Notes: generated from the letters alone by a model not told the origin. A DNA stretch of 64,000 bases from Geodermatophilus obscurus (GCF_900115395.1 NZ_FOWE01000006.1:124001-188000), one strand, 5' to 3'. Numbered from the stretch's first letter, positions 33,535-42,837 are shown. Program-made: numbers and translations.

Positions 33535-35019
33535 ATGTCTCCAGTCCTGCGCTCTGTCCCCAGGCCGCGCCTGAGCCGACCCGCATGGCTCTCCCCGTCG
33601 GTCGCCCGCACCGAGGTCCTCGCCGGCCTCGTCGTCGCGCTGGCCCTGATCCCCGAGGCGATCAGCTTCTCCATCCTCGCGGGCGTCGACCCGCAGGTGG
33701 GCCTGTTCTCCTCCTTCGTCATGGCCGTGGTCATCGCCTTCACCGGCGGCCGCCCGGCGATGATCACCGCCGCCACCGGCGCGGTCGCCCTCGTGGTCGC
33801 CCCGCTGGCCCTGGAGTACGGCGTCCAGTACCTGTTCGCCGCCGTGATCCTCGGTGGCATCTTCCAGGTGCTGCTCGGTCTGTTCGGGTTCGCCCGGCTG
33901 ATGCGCTTCATCCCGCGCAGCGTCATGGTCGGCTTCGTCAACGCGCTGGCGATCCTGATCTTCACCGCGCAGCTGCCGCAGCTGCGCGACGTCCCATGGC
34001 TGGTCTATCCGCTGGTCGCCGCCGGCCTGGCCATCATCTTCCTGCTGCCCCGGCTCACCACCTCCGTCCCTGCGCCGCTGGTCGCGATCGTCGTGCTGAC
34101 GACCCTGGCCGTGGCCGCCGGCTGGGAGATCCCCGACGTCGGCGGCGAGGGCGAGCTGCCCGACAGTCTGCCGTTCTTCCTGCTGCCGGATGTGCCCGTC
34201 ACCTTCGAGACGCTCGGCATCATCGCCCCCTTCGCCCTCGGCGTCGCCCTCGTCGGCCTGATGGAGTCGCTCATGACGGCGAAGCTGGTCGACGACATCA
34301 CCGACACCCACTCGGACAAGACCCGCGAGTCCTTCGGCCAGGGCGTGGCGAACGTGGCCTCCGGCTTCTTCGGCGGCATGGGTGGGTGCGCCATGATCGG
34401 CCAGACCATGATCAACGTGAAGTCCGGTGCCCGTACCCGGCTCTCGACGTTCCTCGCCGGTGCCCTCCTGCTGGTCCTCGTGGTCGCCCTCGGTGACATC
34501 GTCGCGGTGATCCCGATGGCCGCCCTGGTCGCCGTCATGATCTTCGTGTCGATCGCGACCTTCGACTGGTACTCGCTGCGGACGATCCACAGGATGCCCA
34601 AGAGCGAGACGACCGTGATGCTCTCGACGGTCGCGGTCACGCTGTTCACGCACAACCTGGCGATCGGCGTGGGCGTGGGCGTCCTCGTGGCCTGCGTGCT
34701 CTTCGCCCAGCGCATCGCCCACCTCGTCGACGTCGACCGGGTGGTCCAGGGTGAGACGGCGCGCTACACCGTGGACGGCGCGCTGTTCTTCGCGTCGAGC
34801 AACGACCTCTACACCCAGTTCGACTACGCCGGGGACCCGGAGAACGTGGTCATCGACCTCTCCAGGGCCCACGTCTGGGACGCCTCCACCGTTGCCGCCC
34901 TGGACGCGATCACCCACAAGTACCGGACGCGCGGCAGGAACGTCGAGATCGTCGGACTGCAGGGCCATTCGGCGGATCGCTTCGACCGGCACACCGGTCA
35001 GCTCGACGGCGCCCACTGA
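33535..35019 (+). CDS. SulP family anion transporter with STAS domain
   Basis: A 494-residue membrane protein with the SulP/SLC26 layout: about ten to twelve hydrophobic segments starting at [25 protein letters not shown], the family block [20 protein letters not shown], and a C-terminal STAS domain (about 395-490; [35 protein letters not shown]). Members carry sulfate, bicarbonate or other anions, and the substrate here is not evident. The STAS Ser/Thr (DASTVAAL) is kept. The start ATG 33535 follows a structured leader. It overlaps the MerR gene (TGATG) and is probably coupled to it. Confidence 0.92.
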   Translation: MSPVLRSVPRPRLSRPAWLSPSVARTEVLAGLVVALALIPEAISFSILAGVDPQVGLFSSFVMAVVIAFTGGRPAMITAATGAVALVVAPLALEYGVQYLFAAVILGGIFQVLLGLFGFARLMRFIPRSVMVGFVNALAILIFTAQLPQLRDVPWLVYPLVAAGLAIIFLLPRLTTSVPAPLVAIVVLTTLAVAAGWEIPDVGGEGELPDSLPFFLLPDVPVTFETLGIIAPFALGVALVGLMESLMTAKLVDDITDTHSDKTRESFGQGVANVASGFFGGMGGCAMIGQTMINVKSGARTRLSTFLAGALLLVLVVALGDIVAVIPMAALVAVMIFVSIATFDWYSLRTIHRMPKSETTVMLSTVAVTLFTHNLAIGVGVGVLVACVLFAQRIAHLVDVDRVVQGETARYTVDGALFFASSNDLYTQFDYAGDPENVVIDLSRAHVWDASTVAALDAITHKYRTRGRNVEIVGLQGHSADRFDRHTGQLDGAH

Positions 35020-35537
35020 TGGCCACACCGGCGACTCGGGACGGCCGTGCAGAAGGCCGTCGCAGCGAGCCCTGTGACGAGGGAGTGACTGACACCCCGC
35101 GCGGCGCACTGATGCAGATCGGCCAGGTCGCCGACCGCACCGGCCTGAGCCTGCGGACGATCCGCTTCTACGAGGAGAACGGGCTGGTGATCCCCCCCGC
35201 CCGCTCCGAGGGTGGGTTTCGGCTCTACAGCGACGACGAGGTCGCCCGCCTCGAGACGATCAAGCGCATGAAGCCGCTGGGCTTCAGCCTCGAGGAGATG
35301 CAGCAGGCGCTCACCCTCCTCGCCGATCTCGAGTCCGGCACCGGTGACCGAGCACAGCTGATCGACCGTCTGCAGATGTTCCATGCTGCGGCCATCGCCC
35401 GGGTCGCCGCGCTCAGGGAGCATCTCGCCGTTGCCGAGGGGTTCGCCGAGACCCTCGTGAGGCACCTCGACGCCGGCCGTGGAGAAGACGTTGCGGGAGG
35501 TCCGACTCGGCGTACCAGGCCGACCGAAGGCAGGTGA
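35019..35537 (+). CDS. MerR family transcriptional regulator
   Basis: About 172 residues. The N-terminal winged helix reads MQIGQVADRTGLSLRTIRFYEENGLVIPPARSEGGFRLYSDDEVARLETIKRMKPLGFSLEEMQQAL, followed by a dimerising helix. No metal-binding Cys pair is visible, so a metal sensor is unlikely. ATG 35019 overlaps the SulP stop and is taken because of coupling; GTG 35085 and ATG 35112, closer to the conserved domain, are alternatives. Its place after the transporter suggests control of that gene. Confidence 0.85.
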   Translation: MATPATRDGRAEGRRSEPCDEGVTDTPRGALMQIGQVADRTGLSLRTIRFYEENGLVIPPARSEGGFRLYSDDEVARLETIKRMKPLGFSLEEMQQALTLLADLESGTGDRAQLIDRLQMFHAAAIARVAALREHLAVAEGFAETLVRHLDAGRGEDVAGGPTRRTRPTEGR

Positions 35538-36215
35538 GGCAGTGGTGGACGGTTCGCCAACCCCGCTGACGTACGTGGCAGCGACCTCTCGGTTCGTCGG
35601 CGGCGCCGCCGACGACGAACGTGCGACGCAGGTCAGCCGTCGTCGCGGGTGGCGACGGCCGGCCCCGCGGCGCTGTCAGGTGTCCACGTCGGACGAGATG
35701 GTGCTCCGTATCTCCACTGCAGCGCCGACTCGAGCGTCTGTCGTGGCGTGGCGAAGTGCCCCTCGGGCTGGACGGTGTAGGAGCTGGACGGTGTACGAGG
35801 TGCAGGTGCGGGCAGGTCGCGTGGCTCCTGCCGGCCAGGTGCCAGTGCATCGCCCACCCCGCGTGGATGTGTACCTCTCGGGTTCGGTCGGGACGCGATG
35901 TTCGGCGACTGCTCCGCCACGCCCGCCCGGAGACCACCTCGGGCAGCGACGACGTCACCGGCGAAGCGCTGGAACGCCACGCCTGCCACCAGGTCGCCGG
36001 CGTCCCACCGGCTGGGCTGCCTGAGCTGTGTCCTCGAGCGGCCCACTCGGACGTCACCGGGGCCCAGAGGGCCGCCGGCGCGAGTAGCGTCAGCCCTGAC
36101 GCCGGGATCGTTCCGCGTCGATGGCACGTCACACAGCCGGCGTCTCATGCACGGCCCTCAGATCGAGGGCCGCGGCCGAGGTCACCCCTTCGGTATTCGC
36201 AGACCGGAGGCCGCC
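35538..36215. other. 680-bp stretch without a recognisable gene
   Basis: Open frames exist on both strands but none shows a known domain, a ribosome-binding site or the strong GC third-position bias of the neighbours. Composition looks less GC-rich than around it. It lies between the MerR regulator and the GAF-ANTAR gene, about 1 kb from the integrase remnant, so decayed mobile-element DNA is possible. The last 20 bases hold the GGAGG site of the GAF-ANTAR gene. Confidence 0.6.
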
Positions 36216-36965
36216 GTGGCCCGTGACCAGACCTCCTCACCGCCTCCCGCCGTCCGAGCACTGGAGCGCCTCGGCGCGCTGTCCCTGCGCCGGGTGTCGA
36301 TGGACGAGCTGCTGCAGACCATCGCCGACCTGGCCAAGACCGTGATGCCCGGCAGCCCCGAGGCGTCGGTGACGCTGCTGGTCAGGGACCGCCCGAGCAC
36401 GGTGGCGTCCACCGGCCAGCTGGCCACCGACCTGGACGAGAGCCAGTACGAGCGGGGCCACGGCCCCTGCCTGCACGCGGCCCGCACCGGCGAGCTGATC
36501 GAGATCGCCGACACCCGCACCGACAGCCGCTGGCCGGACTACCTGCCCCGGGCCGCCGAGCACGGCAACCTCAGCTCCCTGTCGATCCCGCTGGCCGTCG
36601 ACGAGGATGAGCAGGTCTCCGGTGCACTCAACATCTACGCGCGCGAGCCGCACGCCTTCGACGAGGACAGCCGGACCGCCGCCACCCGGTTCGGTTCCTA
36701 CGCGACGGTCGCCGCCGGCGACCTGCACGCGTACCGGAGCGCCCGCGACCGGGCCGACGACCTGCAGGCCGCGCTGGAGACCCGGGGGGTCATCGACCAG
36801 GCCAAAGGCATTCTGATGGACCGGCACAAGCTGACCGCCGACCAGGCGTTCCAGGTCCTCGCACAGATGTCGATGAAGGCCAACCGCAAGCTGCACGCGA
36901 TCGCCGACGACCTGGCGCACACCGGCGAGTCGCCCTCGGGGAACTGGTTCTCCGGGACGCGCTGA
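36216..36965 (+). CDS. GAF and ANTAR domain protein
   Basis: A 249-residue protein. The GAF domain spans about 30-165 (LLQTIADLAKTVMPGSPEA, YERGHGPCLHAARTGELIEIADTRTDSRWPDY, SIPLAVDEDEQVSGALNIYA). The ANTAR RNA-binding domain is at the C-terminus (LQAALETRGVIDQAKGILMDRHKLTADQAFQVLAQMSMKANRKLHAIADDL), with the conserved Ala/Gly-rich helix turn. ANTAR proteins bind paired hairpins in RNA and prevent termination. The RNA targets of this one are unknown. GTG 36216 follows GGAGG. The integrase remnant begins just after its stop. Confidence 0.9.
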   Translation: MARDQTSSPPPAVRALERLGALSLRRVSMDELLQTIADLAKTVMPGSPEASVTLLVRDRPSTVASTGQLATDLDESQYERGHGPCLHAARTGELIEIADTRTDSRWPDYLPRAAEHGNLSSLSIPLAVDEDEQVSGALNIYAREPHAFDEDSRTAATRFGSYATVAAGDLHAYRSARDRADDLQAALETRGVIDQAKGILMDRHKLTADQAFQVLAQMSMKANRKLHAIADDLAHTGESPSGNWFSGTR

Positions 36966-36978
36966 CGTCGTCCACCAC

Positions 36979-37660
36979 CCACCGGGTCTCCGGACCCCGC
37001 GGCCTCCGGAGACCCACGAGCAGCCGCAGCGGGTCGTGCCGCTGTCGGTCGAGCAGGTCGCGGCGCTCGCCCGGGCCATGCCGGAGCGCTACCGGGCCAT
37101 GGTGTTCACCCAGGCCGGGCTCGGGCTCCGGATCGGTGAGCTGCTCGCGCTCCGCGCCCAGGACGTCGACTTCGTGCGCCGCAGCGTGCGCATCGAGTGG
37201 CAGTCCACCCAGGGGTCGAAGGGCGAGCGGAGCGAGCCGAAGACTCCTCGGTCGAGGCGGACGATCCCGCTGCCTCGGCTGGTCGCCGAAGGCTGACCTC
37301 CCACCTGGCGGCATCCCCACCGGCCCCGGACGGAACGATCTCCACCACCCGCAGGGGAGACCCGCTCGGGCACGAGTACCACGGCCACGACCTGAGGGCC
37401 GGGCGGTGACCGGGGCGGGGCCACCGAAGGGGACGACGAGCCACGACCTGCGGCACCACGACGTCAGCGTCCTGCTGACGGCCGGTGAGTCGGTCGTGGC
37501 CGTCGCCGAGCGGCTGGGCACGAGGACGCCCCGCTCGTCCTGAGCACCGACGGGCATCTGGTGCCGGACTCGGACGAACGGACGCGCAGCGCTGTCGACG
37601 CGGCGTGGGACGCGGTCGGTGCCCCGGGTGTGCCCCAGATGTGCCCCGGAGCGCTCCCTC
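36979..37660 (+). pseudogene. tyrosine recombinase (integrase) remnant with three frameshifts
   Basis: Segments in different frames together spell the C-terminal part of an actinobacterial phage-type integrase. The first, RPPETHEQPQRVVPLSVEQV through GLRIGELLALRAQDVDF to RTIPLPRLVAE, ends at a stop at 37296. The next is LTSHLAASPPAPDGTISTTR, then TTSHDLRHHDVSVLLTAGES, then GHEDAPLVLSTDGHLVPDSD. Frame changes fall near 37293, 37395 and 37520. The catalytic Tyr in the usual STYGHL is Asp here, and the N-terminal DNA-binding part is missing. It cannot be functional. It marks a lost prophage or integrative element. No matching attachment site or tRNA was seen nearby. Confidence 0.85.
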
Positions 37661-37666
37661 GGTCCG

Positions 37667-38470
37667 CTAGTCGGCCAGCTCGACGACGACGGGAGCGTGG
37701 TCGCTGGCGCCCTTGCCCTTGCGCTCCTCCCGGTCGATCAGCGCGTTCGTCACCCGGCCGGCCAGCGCCGGCGTCCCGAGGACGAAGTCGATGCGCATGC
37801 CCTCGCGGCGGGGGAAGCGCAGCTGCGTGTAGTCCCAGTAGGTGTAGACCCCCGGGCCCGGTGCCAGCGGCCGGACGACGTCGGCGTACCCGGCGTCCAC
37901 GACCGCGCGGAAGGCGGCCCGCTCGGGCTCGGTGACGTGCGTGGAGTGCGCGAAGACGCTCATGTCCCAGACGTCGTCGTCCTGCGGCGCGATGTTCCAG
38001 TCGCCGACCAACGCCACCTGGGCGGCGGGGTCGGCGGCGAGCCAGCCGCCGGCCGCAGTGCGCAGCGCGGCCAGCCACTCGAGCTTGTAGTCGTAGTGCG
38101 GGTCGCCCAGCTGCCGGCCGTTGGGCACGTAGAGGCTCCACACCCGCACGCCGCCGCAGGTGGCGCCCAGGGCGCGGGCCTCCGCGGCCGGCTCGGCGCC
38201 CTCCTTCGCCGCCCAGGTGGGCATGCCGGGGAAGCCCACCTCGACGTCGGTCAGCCCGACTCGCGACAGCACGGCCACGCCGTTCCACTGCGAGTGGCCG
38301 ACGTGGGCCACCTCGTAGCCCAGCTCGCGGAAGCGCGCCTCCGGGAACTGGTCGTCGCGGCACTTGGTCTCCTGGAGGGCCAGGACGTCGACGTCGCGGC
38401 GCTGCAGCCAGGCGACCACCCGGTCGGCGCGGGTGCGGATGGAGTTGACGTTCCAGGTCGCGAGGCGCAC
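37667..38470 (-). CDS. xthA: exodeoxyribonuclease III
   Basis: A 267-residue endonuclease/exonuclease/phosphatase-family protein. It starts LATWNVNSIRTRADRV with the metal-binding Asn, has LALQETKCRDDQFP (Glu), GDWNIAPQDDDVWD (Asp-Asn pair) and the C-terminal GASDHAPVVVEL with the catalytic Asp-His. It works in base-excision repair as an AP endonuclease and 3' exonuclease. GTG 38470 is preceded eight bases upstream by TAGGGT without a Shine-Dalgarno sequence. Convergent with the integrase remnant. Confidence 0.95.
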   Translation of the reverse strand: MRLATWNVNSIRTRADRVVAWLQRRDVDVLALQETKCRDDQFPEARFRELGYEVAHVGHSQWNGVAVLSRVGLTDVEVGFPGMPTWAAKEGAEPAAEARALGATCGGVRVWSLYVPNGRQLGDPHYDYKLEWLAALRTAAGGWLAADPAAQVALVGDWNIAPQDDDVWDMSVFAHSTHVTEPERAAFRAVVDAGYADVVRPLAPGPGVYTYWDYTQLRFPRREGMRIDFVLGTPALAGRVTNALIDREERKGKGASDHAPVVVELAD

Positions 38471-38478
38471 GGCACCCG

Positions 38479-38484
38479 ACCCTA
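38479..38484 (-). promoter_or_regulatory. putative leaderless -10 element for xthA (TAGGGT)
   Basis: On the minus strand TAGGGT ends eight bases before GTG 38470. The same hexamer and spacing occur before the HTH-TOBE gene at 49825. Confidence 0.45.
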
Positions 38485-38712
38485 TGCCGCACCTCCCGGC
38501 CCGGCCCGGTCACCGCCCGGGCAGACCCGGAACACGGCCGGGACACGGCCGTGGCCTGCGGAGACGCAGCTCACGCCCGACCGGGTGTCCGGCGGGTACG
38601 CGGGGTACGCATCACCCGTGACAGTCAGCCGTGAGTGGGATCATGGCCGGATGACCACGACCCGGACGAGTGGAGCCGGCAGGAGCGAGTCCGCCCCGTC
38701 GCGGGTGTGCCC

Positions 38713-40290
38713 GTGAGCGACGACACCCACAGCACCCGCCCGATCGGCGAGGCGCCGCCCCTGCCGCCCGTCCCCCGGGGCGCGGGCACGGTGGGGCGCG
38801 GGCGGCCGGAGACGCGCACGCTCGGCTCCGTCCTCGGGTGGACAGCCCTCAACGCCGTCGTCCCCGGCACCGCCTTCCTCGCCGCGGGGCGCCGCCGGCT
38901 CGGCACCGCCGTCCTGGTCGTGACCGCGCTGCTCGTCGCCGGAGGCGTCTGGCTGGCCACCGTCGGCCGCCGCAGCGCCCTGCGCCTCGCCGTCGACTCC
39001 GACAGCCTGGTCTGGCTGATCGCCGGCATCGCCGTCCTGGCCACGGCCTGGATCGCGGTCATCGTCGCCGGCCACCGGGCACTGCTGCCCCGCCGCAGCA
39101 CCCGCCCGCGGCTGGCGCTGGGCGGGCTCCTCGTCCTCGCGCTGGTGGCGGCCGTCGCCTATCCGGCCTACCGGGTCGGCACCGTCGCCGTCGCACAGCG
39201 GGGCCTCCTCGACGGCGTCTTCGCCTCCGACCGCGAGTCGGCCACCGTCGTCGACACCCCCGACCCCTTCGGCACCAAGGAGCGGGTCAACGTCCTGCTC
39301 CTCGGTGGCGACGGCGGCGAGGGCCGCGAGGGCGTGCGCACCGACACGGTCATCGTCGCCAGCATCGAGACGGCCACCGGCGAGACGACGCTGTTCAGCC
39401 TGCCGCGCAACCTCCAGGACCTGCCCTTCCCCGCCGACAGCCCGCTGGCCGAGGTCTACCCCGACGGGTTCGAGGGGGCCAACGAGTCCGACAGCCTGCT
39501 CAACGCCGTCTACCGCACCGGGCCGGCCTGGTACCCCGGCATCCTGGGCCCCACCGACGACCCGGGCGCGGACTTCCTCAAGCTGGGCGTCGGCGAGGCC
39601 CTCGGCCTGCCCATCGACTACTTCGTGCTGGTCAACCTCGACGGCTTCAGCCGACTGGTCGACGCCCTCGGCGGCATCACGGTCAACGTCAACTACTACG
39701 TGCCGATCAACGGCGAGCCGACACGGGGCATCCTCCCCGACGACTACATCGCCCCCGGCCCGAACCAGCGGATGGACGGCGCGACCGCGCTGCACTTCGC
39801 CCGCGGCCGCTTCGGCCTCACCGACTACGACCGCATGGACCGCCAGCGCTGCACGATCAATGCGATCATCGCCGAGGCCGACCCGATCACCCTGCTCGAC
39901 CAGTACCAGGAACTGGCCGCCACCACGCAGGACATCGTCAGCACCGACATCCCGCAGTCGGCCCTCGACGACTTCGTCGACCTGGCGTTCCTGGTCAAGG
40001 ACGCCGAGATCCGCAGCGTCGTCTTCGACACCAGCCTGATCGACCCGGCCTACCCCGACTACCCGCGGATCCGGCAGATCGTCCAGGAGTCGATCGCCCC
40101 GGTGGCGACGACGACCGCGCCCCCGCCCGCCCCGGGTGACTCGGCCTCGGGCTCCGGCGCGGCGACCGACCAGACGCCGGCTCCCCCGCCCGCGGCGCCC
40201 GCAGCCGACGTCGGCGACGCGTGCGCCTACGACCCGGCGCAGGCGCAGGCGGCACTGGACGAGGGGGAGCCGCCCACCCGCAACGGGTGA
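38713..40290 (+). CDS. LytR-CpsA-Psr (LCP) family protein
   Basis: About 525 residues. Three to four N-terminal hydrophobic segments (WTALNAVVPGTAFLAAG, LGTAVLVVTALLVAGGVWL, LVWLIAGIAVLATAWIAVI, LALGGLLVLALVAAVAY) precede the extracellular LCP domain (about 195-410). The latter has VNVLLLGGDGG, RTDTVIVASIETATGETTLFSLPRN, FVLVNLDGFSRLVDALGGITVNV and ALHFARGRF..DYDRMDRQR. LCP proteins join teichoic acid, arabinogalactan or capsule polymers to peptidoglycan. The Pro/Ala-rich C-terminus holds a late Cys. GTG 38713 is chosen, overlapping a short upstream reading frame; GTG 38635 is an alternative. Confidence 0.92.
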   Translation: MSDDTHSTRPIGEAPPLPPVPRGAGTVGRGRPETRTLGSVLGWTALNAVVPGTAFLAAGRRRLGTAVLVVTALLVAGGVWLATVGRRSALRLAVDSDSLVWLIAGIAVLATAWIAVIVAGHRALLPRRSTRPRLALGGLLVLALVAAVAYPAYRVGTVAVAQRGLLDGVFASDRESATVVDTPDPFGTKERVNVLLLGGDGGEGREGVRTDTVIVASIETATGETTLFSLPRNLQDLPFPADSPLAEVYPDGFEGANESDSLLNAVYRTGPAWYPGILGPTDDPGADFLKLGVGEALGLPIDYFVLVNLDGFSRLVDALGGITVNVNYYVPINGEPTRGILPDDYIAPGPNQRMDGATALHFARGRFGLTDYDRMDRQRCTINAIIAEADPITLLDQYQELAATTQDIVSTDIPQSALDDFVDLAFLVKDAEIRSVVFDTSLIDPAYPDYPRIRQIVQESIAPVATTTAPPPAPGDSASGSGAATDQTPAPPPAAPAADVGDACAYDPAQAQAALDEGEPPTRNG

Positions 40291-40325
40291 CCGGCACCGC
40301 GCCCCACCGCTCGCGGGCTCGCGGG

Positions 40326-40342
40326 GACCCCGCAGCGGGGTC
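40326..40342 (+). terminator. short hairpin after the LCP gene
   Basis: GACCCCGC and GCGGGGTC pair around one or, more realistically, five unpaired bases, 36 bases after the LCP stop. Confidence 0.4.
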
Positions 40343-40433
40343 GCCCGCCTCCGTCGGGTCCGGGCGTCGCGGTCGGCCGTGGTCTGGTTGGCTCGTCGTC
40401 AGGCCGGTCCCACCGGCCGGGAGCGGAGGCGAC

Positions 40434-40649
40434 ATGGCGGGCGGACCGGCACGGCGGGACGACGGCGGCGCGGCGCGGCGCAGGCGGCTGGTGGCGCTGC
40501 TCGTCCTCGGCGTCGGGGTGGTGCTGCTGGTCTCCGCGTCGACCTGGTTCGTCGCCCAGCGCACCGGCATCGGGGCCGCCCAGCTGTCGGTCGGGGTGCT
40601 CCTGCTGGGCGTGGCCGCGTTCCTGTTCGGGCGGGCCCGTCCCCGCTGA
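40434..40649 (+). CDS. small two-helix membrane protein
   Basis: A 71-residue protein of unknown function. A charged start (MAGGPARRDDGGAARRRR) precedes two hydrophobic segments, LVALLVLGVGVVLLVSASTWFV and AAQLSVGVLLLGVAAFLFG, and it ends RARPR. ATG 40434 follows GGAGCGGAGG. It is probably inserted with both ends inside by the positive-inside rule. No family recognised. Confidence 0.65.
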   Translation: MAGGPARRDDGGAARRRRLVALLVLGVGVVLLVSASTWFVAQRTGIGAAQLSVGVLLLGVAAFLFGRARPR

Positions 40650-40723
40650 CCCGTCGCTTTGCGGTCGGGCGTGACGCGCACCACACTCCGGAGGACCGAG
40701 CGGTCCGAGGACAGGAGACGCGC

Positions 40724-40924
40724 GTGCAGCTGGACAAGCAGGAACTGCTGCGGGTGCTGCGCACCCAGGGTGACAACGACACGGCCCAGAAGGTCGAGGC
40801 CCAACTGCCCGACGAGATCGACACCGACCGGGACGGCGACGCCCTGGCCGGCGTGGGACTCGACCGCACGCAGCTGATGGCCAAGCTGGCCGGCGGGGGT
40901 TTCGGCTCCTCCCTGACCCCGTGA
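40724..40924 (+). CDS. small hypothetical protein
   Basis: A 66-residue hydrophilic, acidic protein (MQLDKQELLRVLRTQGDNDTA...). It contains VEAQLPDEIDTDRDGDAL, where DTDRDGDAL vaguely resembles an EF-hand loop, though flanking helices are not clear. GTG 40724 follows AGGAG at good distance, and codon use matches neighbours, so it is likely real. Function unknown. It is followed by a strong bidirectional terminator. Confidence 0.6.
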   Translation: MQLDKQELLRVLRTQGDNDTAQKVEAQLPDEIDTDRDGDALAGVGLDRTQLMAKLAGGGFGSSLTP

Positions 40925-40930
40925 TCCCCC

Positions 40931-40973
40931 ACGACGACGGGCCGGCACCTCGGAGGTGCCGGCCCGTCGTCGT
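40931..40973. terminator. 20-bp perfect bidirectional terminator
   Basis: Perfect 20-bp arms (left from 40931, right 40954-40973) with a three-base loop, between the small protein gene (stop 40924) and the convergent acyl-CoA dehydrogenase (stop 40989). The arm core is GGGCCGGCACCT. It is one of the strongest hairpins in the window. Confidence 0.85.
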
Positions 40974-40988
40974 CCGGGTGTCCTCGTC

Positions 40989-42200
40989 TCAGCCGACGTA
41001 GGGGCGCTCGCGGGCGAGCTCCTCCTTGGCCACGCCGCGGATGTGCACCGCGTCGGGACCGTCGACGATCCGCAGGGTGCGGCCCGAGGCGTAGAAGCGG
41101 GCCAGCACGGTGTCGTTGCTGACGCCGGCACCGCCGTGCACCTGGATGGCGCGGTCGATGACGTCGAGGGCCACCTTCGGCGCGGCCACCTTGATCGCGG
41201 AGATCTCGGTGCGCGCGCCCTTGGCGCCGTACTTGTCGATCAGGTCCGCGGTCTTCAGCACGTAGAGGCGGGCCTGGTCGATCTCGATCCGCGAGAGGGC
41301 GATCGCCTCGCGGACGGTGCCCTGGTCGGCCAGGGGGCGGCCGAAGGCGACCCGCTTCTGCGTGCGGTCGACCATCAGCGCGAGCGCCCGCTCGGCCATG
41401 CCGATGGCGCGCATGCAGTGGTGGATGCGGCCGGGGCCGAGCCGGGCCTGGGCGATCATGAAGCCGTCGCCCTCGCCGGAGAGGATGTTCGACACCGGCA
41501 CCCGCACGTCGGTGAAGCGCAGCTCCGAGTGGCCGTGCTGGTCCTGGTAGCCGAACACCGGCAGGTGCCGGACGATCTCCAGGCCCGGGGTGTCGCGGGG
41601 GACGAGCACCATCGACTGCTGCCGGTGCGGGGCGCCGTCGGGGTCGGTCTTGCCCATGACGATGAAGATCTGGCAGCGCTCGTCGGCGGCACCGCTGGTC
41701 CACCACTTGCGGCCGTTGATCACGTACTCGTCGCCGTCGCGGACGATCGAGGTCTGGATGTTGCGCGCGTCGGACGAGGCGACGTCGGGCTCGGTCATCG
41801 CGAAGCCGGAGCGGATCTCGCCCTCGAGCAGCGGGTCGAGCCAGCGCTGCTTCTGCTCGGGGGTCCCGAACAGCATGAGGGTCTCCATGTTGCCCGTGTC
41901 CGGGGCGCCGCAGTTGGTGACCTCGGGGGCGATCGTCGGCGACCAGCCCATAATCTCGGCGACGGAGGCGTACTCGAGGTTCGTCATCCCCCCGAGCTCG
42001 TGGTGGAAGAGGTTCCAGAGGCCGCGCGCGCGGGCCTCCTTCTTGAGGTCCTCCAGGACCGGCGGGTGCTCGTGGTTGTCGTGACCGCGCTCGGCGCGCC
42101 AGGCGTCGTAGACCGGCTCGGCGGGGAAGACCTGCTCACGCATGAAGTCCCACATCCGGCCGCAGACGTCCTCGGCTCGGGCGGAGAGGGCGAAGTCCAT
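40989..42200 (-). CDS. acyl-CoA dehydrogenase (ACAD10/11-like)
   Basis: A 403-residue flavoprotein of the acyl-CoA dehydrogenase fold. It has [20 protein letters not shown] (substrate/FAD signature 1), [44 protein letters not shown] (signature region) and [35 protein letters not shown] (FAD adenine side and dimer contact). The pattern fits the ACAD10/11-like group, which oxidises longer, branched or 4-hydroxy acyl-CoAs. The exact substrate is unknown. ATG 42200 is preceded by TACCGT seven bases upstream. It is isolated, with terminators on both sides. Confidence 0.93.
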   Translation of the reverse strand: MDFALSARAEDVCGRMWDFMREQVFPAEPVYDAWRAERGHDNHEHPPVLEDLKKEARARGLWNLFHHELGGMTNLEYASVAEIMGWSPTIAPEVTNCGAPDTGNMETLMLFGTPEQKQRWLDPLLEGEIRSGFAMTEPDVASSDARNIQTSIVRDGDEYVINGRKWWTSGAADERCQIFIVMGKTDPDGAPHRQQSMVLVPRDTPGLEIVRHLPVFGYQDQHGHSELRFTDVRVPVSNILSGEGDGFMIAQARLGPGRIHHCMRAIGMAERALALMVDRTQKRVAFGRPLADQGTVREAIALSRIEIDQARLYVLKTADLIDKYGAKGARTEISAIKVAAPKVALDVIDRAIQVHGGAGVSNDTVLARFYASGRTLRIVDGPDAVHIRGVAKEELARERPYVG

Positions 42201-42207
42201 GCCTCGG

Positions 42208-42213
42208 ACGGTA
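42208..42213 (-). promoter_or_regulatory. putative leaderless -10 element (TACCGT)
   Basis: On the minus strand TACCGT ends seven bases before ATG 42200. No Shine-Dalgarno sequence is present. Confidence 0.45.
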
Positions 42214-42253
42214 GCCCGCGGCGTGACCGGTGTCGCACCGGGGTCACCTCGTG

Positions 42254-42308
42254 CCGGAGGCCGGGTCCCGTGCGGGACCCGGCCTCCGGAGGGCCCCTGC
42301 GGGGCCCT
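42254..42308 (-). terminator. double hairpin between DUF4383 and acyl-CoA dehydrogenase genes
   Basis: The first hairpin (42254-42289) has perfect 17-bp arms starting CCGGAGGCCGGGTCC with a two-base loop. A second (42290-42308) has AGGGCCCC/GGGGCCCT with a three-base loop. They lie three bases after the DUF4383 stop on the minus strand and insulate the next gene. Confidence 0.8.
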
Positions 42309-42311
42309 GCT

Positions 42312-42758
42312 TCACACGCGCGAGGAGCGGGCGACCGTGTTGACCGGGCCGAGCGCCATCACCAGGCCGACGACGGCGGTGGCGATGTGCAGCACGTTGT
42401 CGGCGGCGTTGATGTTCAGGAAGTCCCAGTCCTTGCCGACGGCGATCAGGCCGTAGACGAAGGCCGCGCCGTAGCCGACGGCGAGCAGCCACCCGTAGGT
42501 GCGGGCGCCGGACAGCGTGCGGGACAGCGCGATGCCGGCCAGGCCGATCACGATGTGCACGATGTTGTGCAGCGGGTTGATCATGAAGACCAGCAGCTTG
42601 TCCATGTTGCCGTCGGTCTGGTTGCTGGTGAACCCGTCGAAGCCGGTGATGAAGAAGCCGACGATGCCGACGAGGAGGTACACCACCCCGAAGGCGAGGG
42701 CGAGCATCTGGGGCCAGGTCATCCCCGACCGCGCGCCGGTGTTCCCTGTCGTAGCCAT
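42312..42758 (-). CDS. DUF4383 domain membrane protein
   Basis: A 148-residue protein with four hydrophobic segments: MLALAFGVVYLLVGIVGFFI, NPLHNIVHIVIGLAGIAL, YGWLLAVGYGAAFVYGLIAVG and NVLHIATAVVGLVMALG. The NPLHNIVHI block and the later ADNVLHI are characteristic of the actinobacterial DUF4383 family, whose function is unknown; paired His residues in membrane helices are visible. ATG 42758 follows GGAGG. The frame extends further upstream, but that part is not similar to the family. Confidence 0.85.
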   Translation of the reverse strand: MATTGNTGARSGMTWPQMLALAFGVVYLLVGIVGFFITGFDGFTSNQTDGNMDKLLVFMINPLHNIVHIVIGLAGIALSRTLSGARTYGWLLAVGYGAAFVYGLIAVGKDWDFLNINAADNVLHIATAVVGLVMALGPVNTVARSSRV

Positions 42759-42837
42759 GGCGTTCGTTCCTCCGAGTGAGTGGCGCCCCGCCGGGTGGTG
42801 GGCGTCGGACGTCCGGTACCCCGCCGTGACCACCCGG

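Noticed and set aside
35413-36132. 239-residue minus-strand frame in the gene-poor stretch
   Set aside because: Overlaps the MerR gene end, has no domain, start signal or third-position bias.
35621-36226. 201-residue plus-strand frame in the gene-poor stretch
   Set aside because: Arg/Ala/Pro-rich, without motif or ribosome-binding site; overlaps the GAF-ANTAR start.
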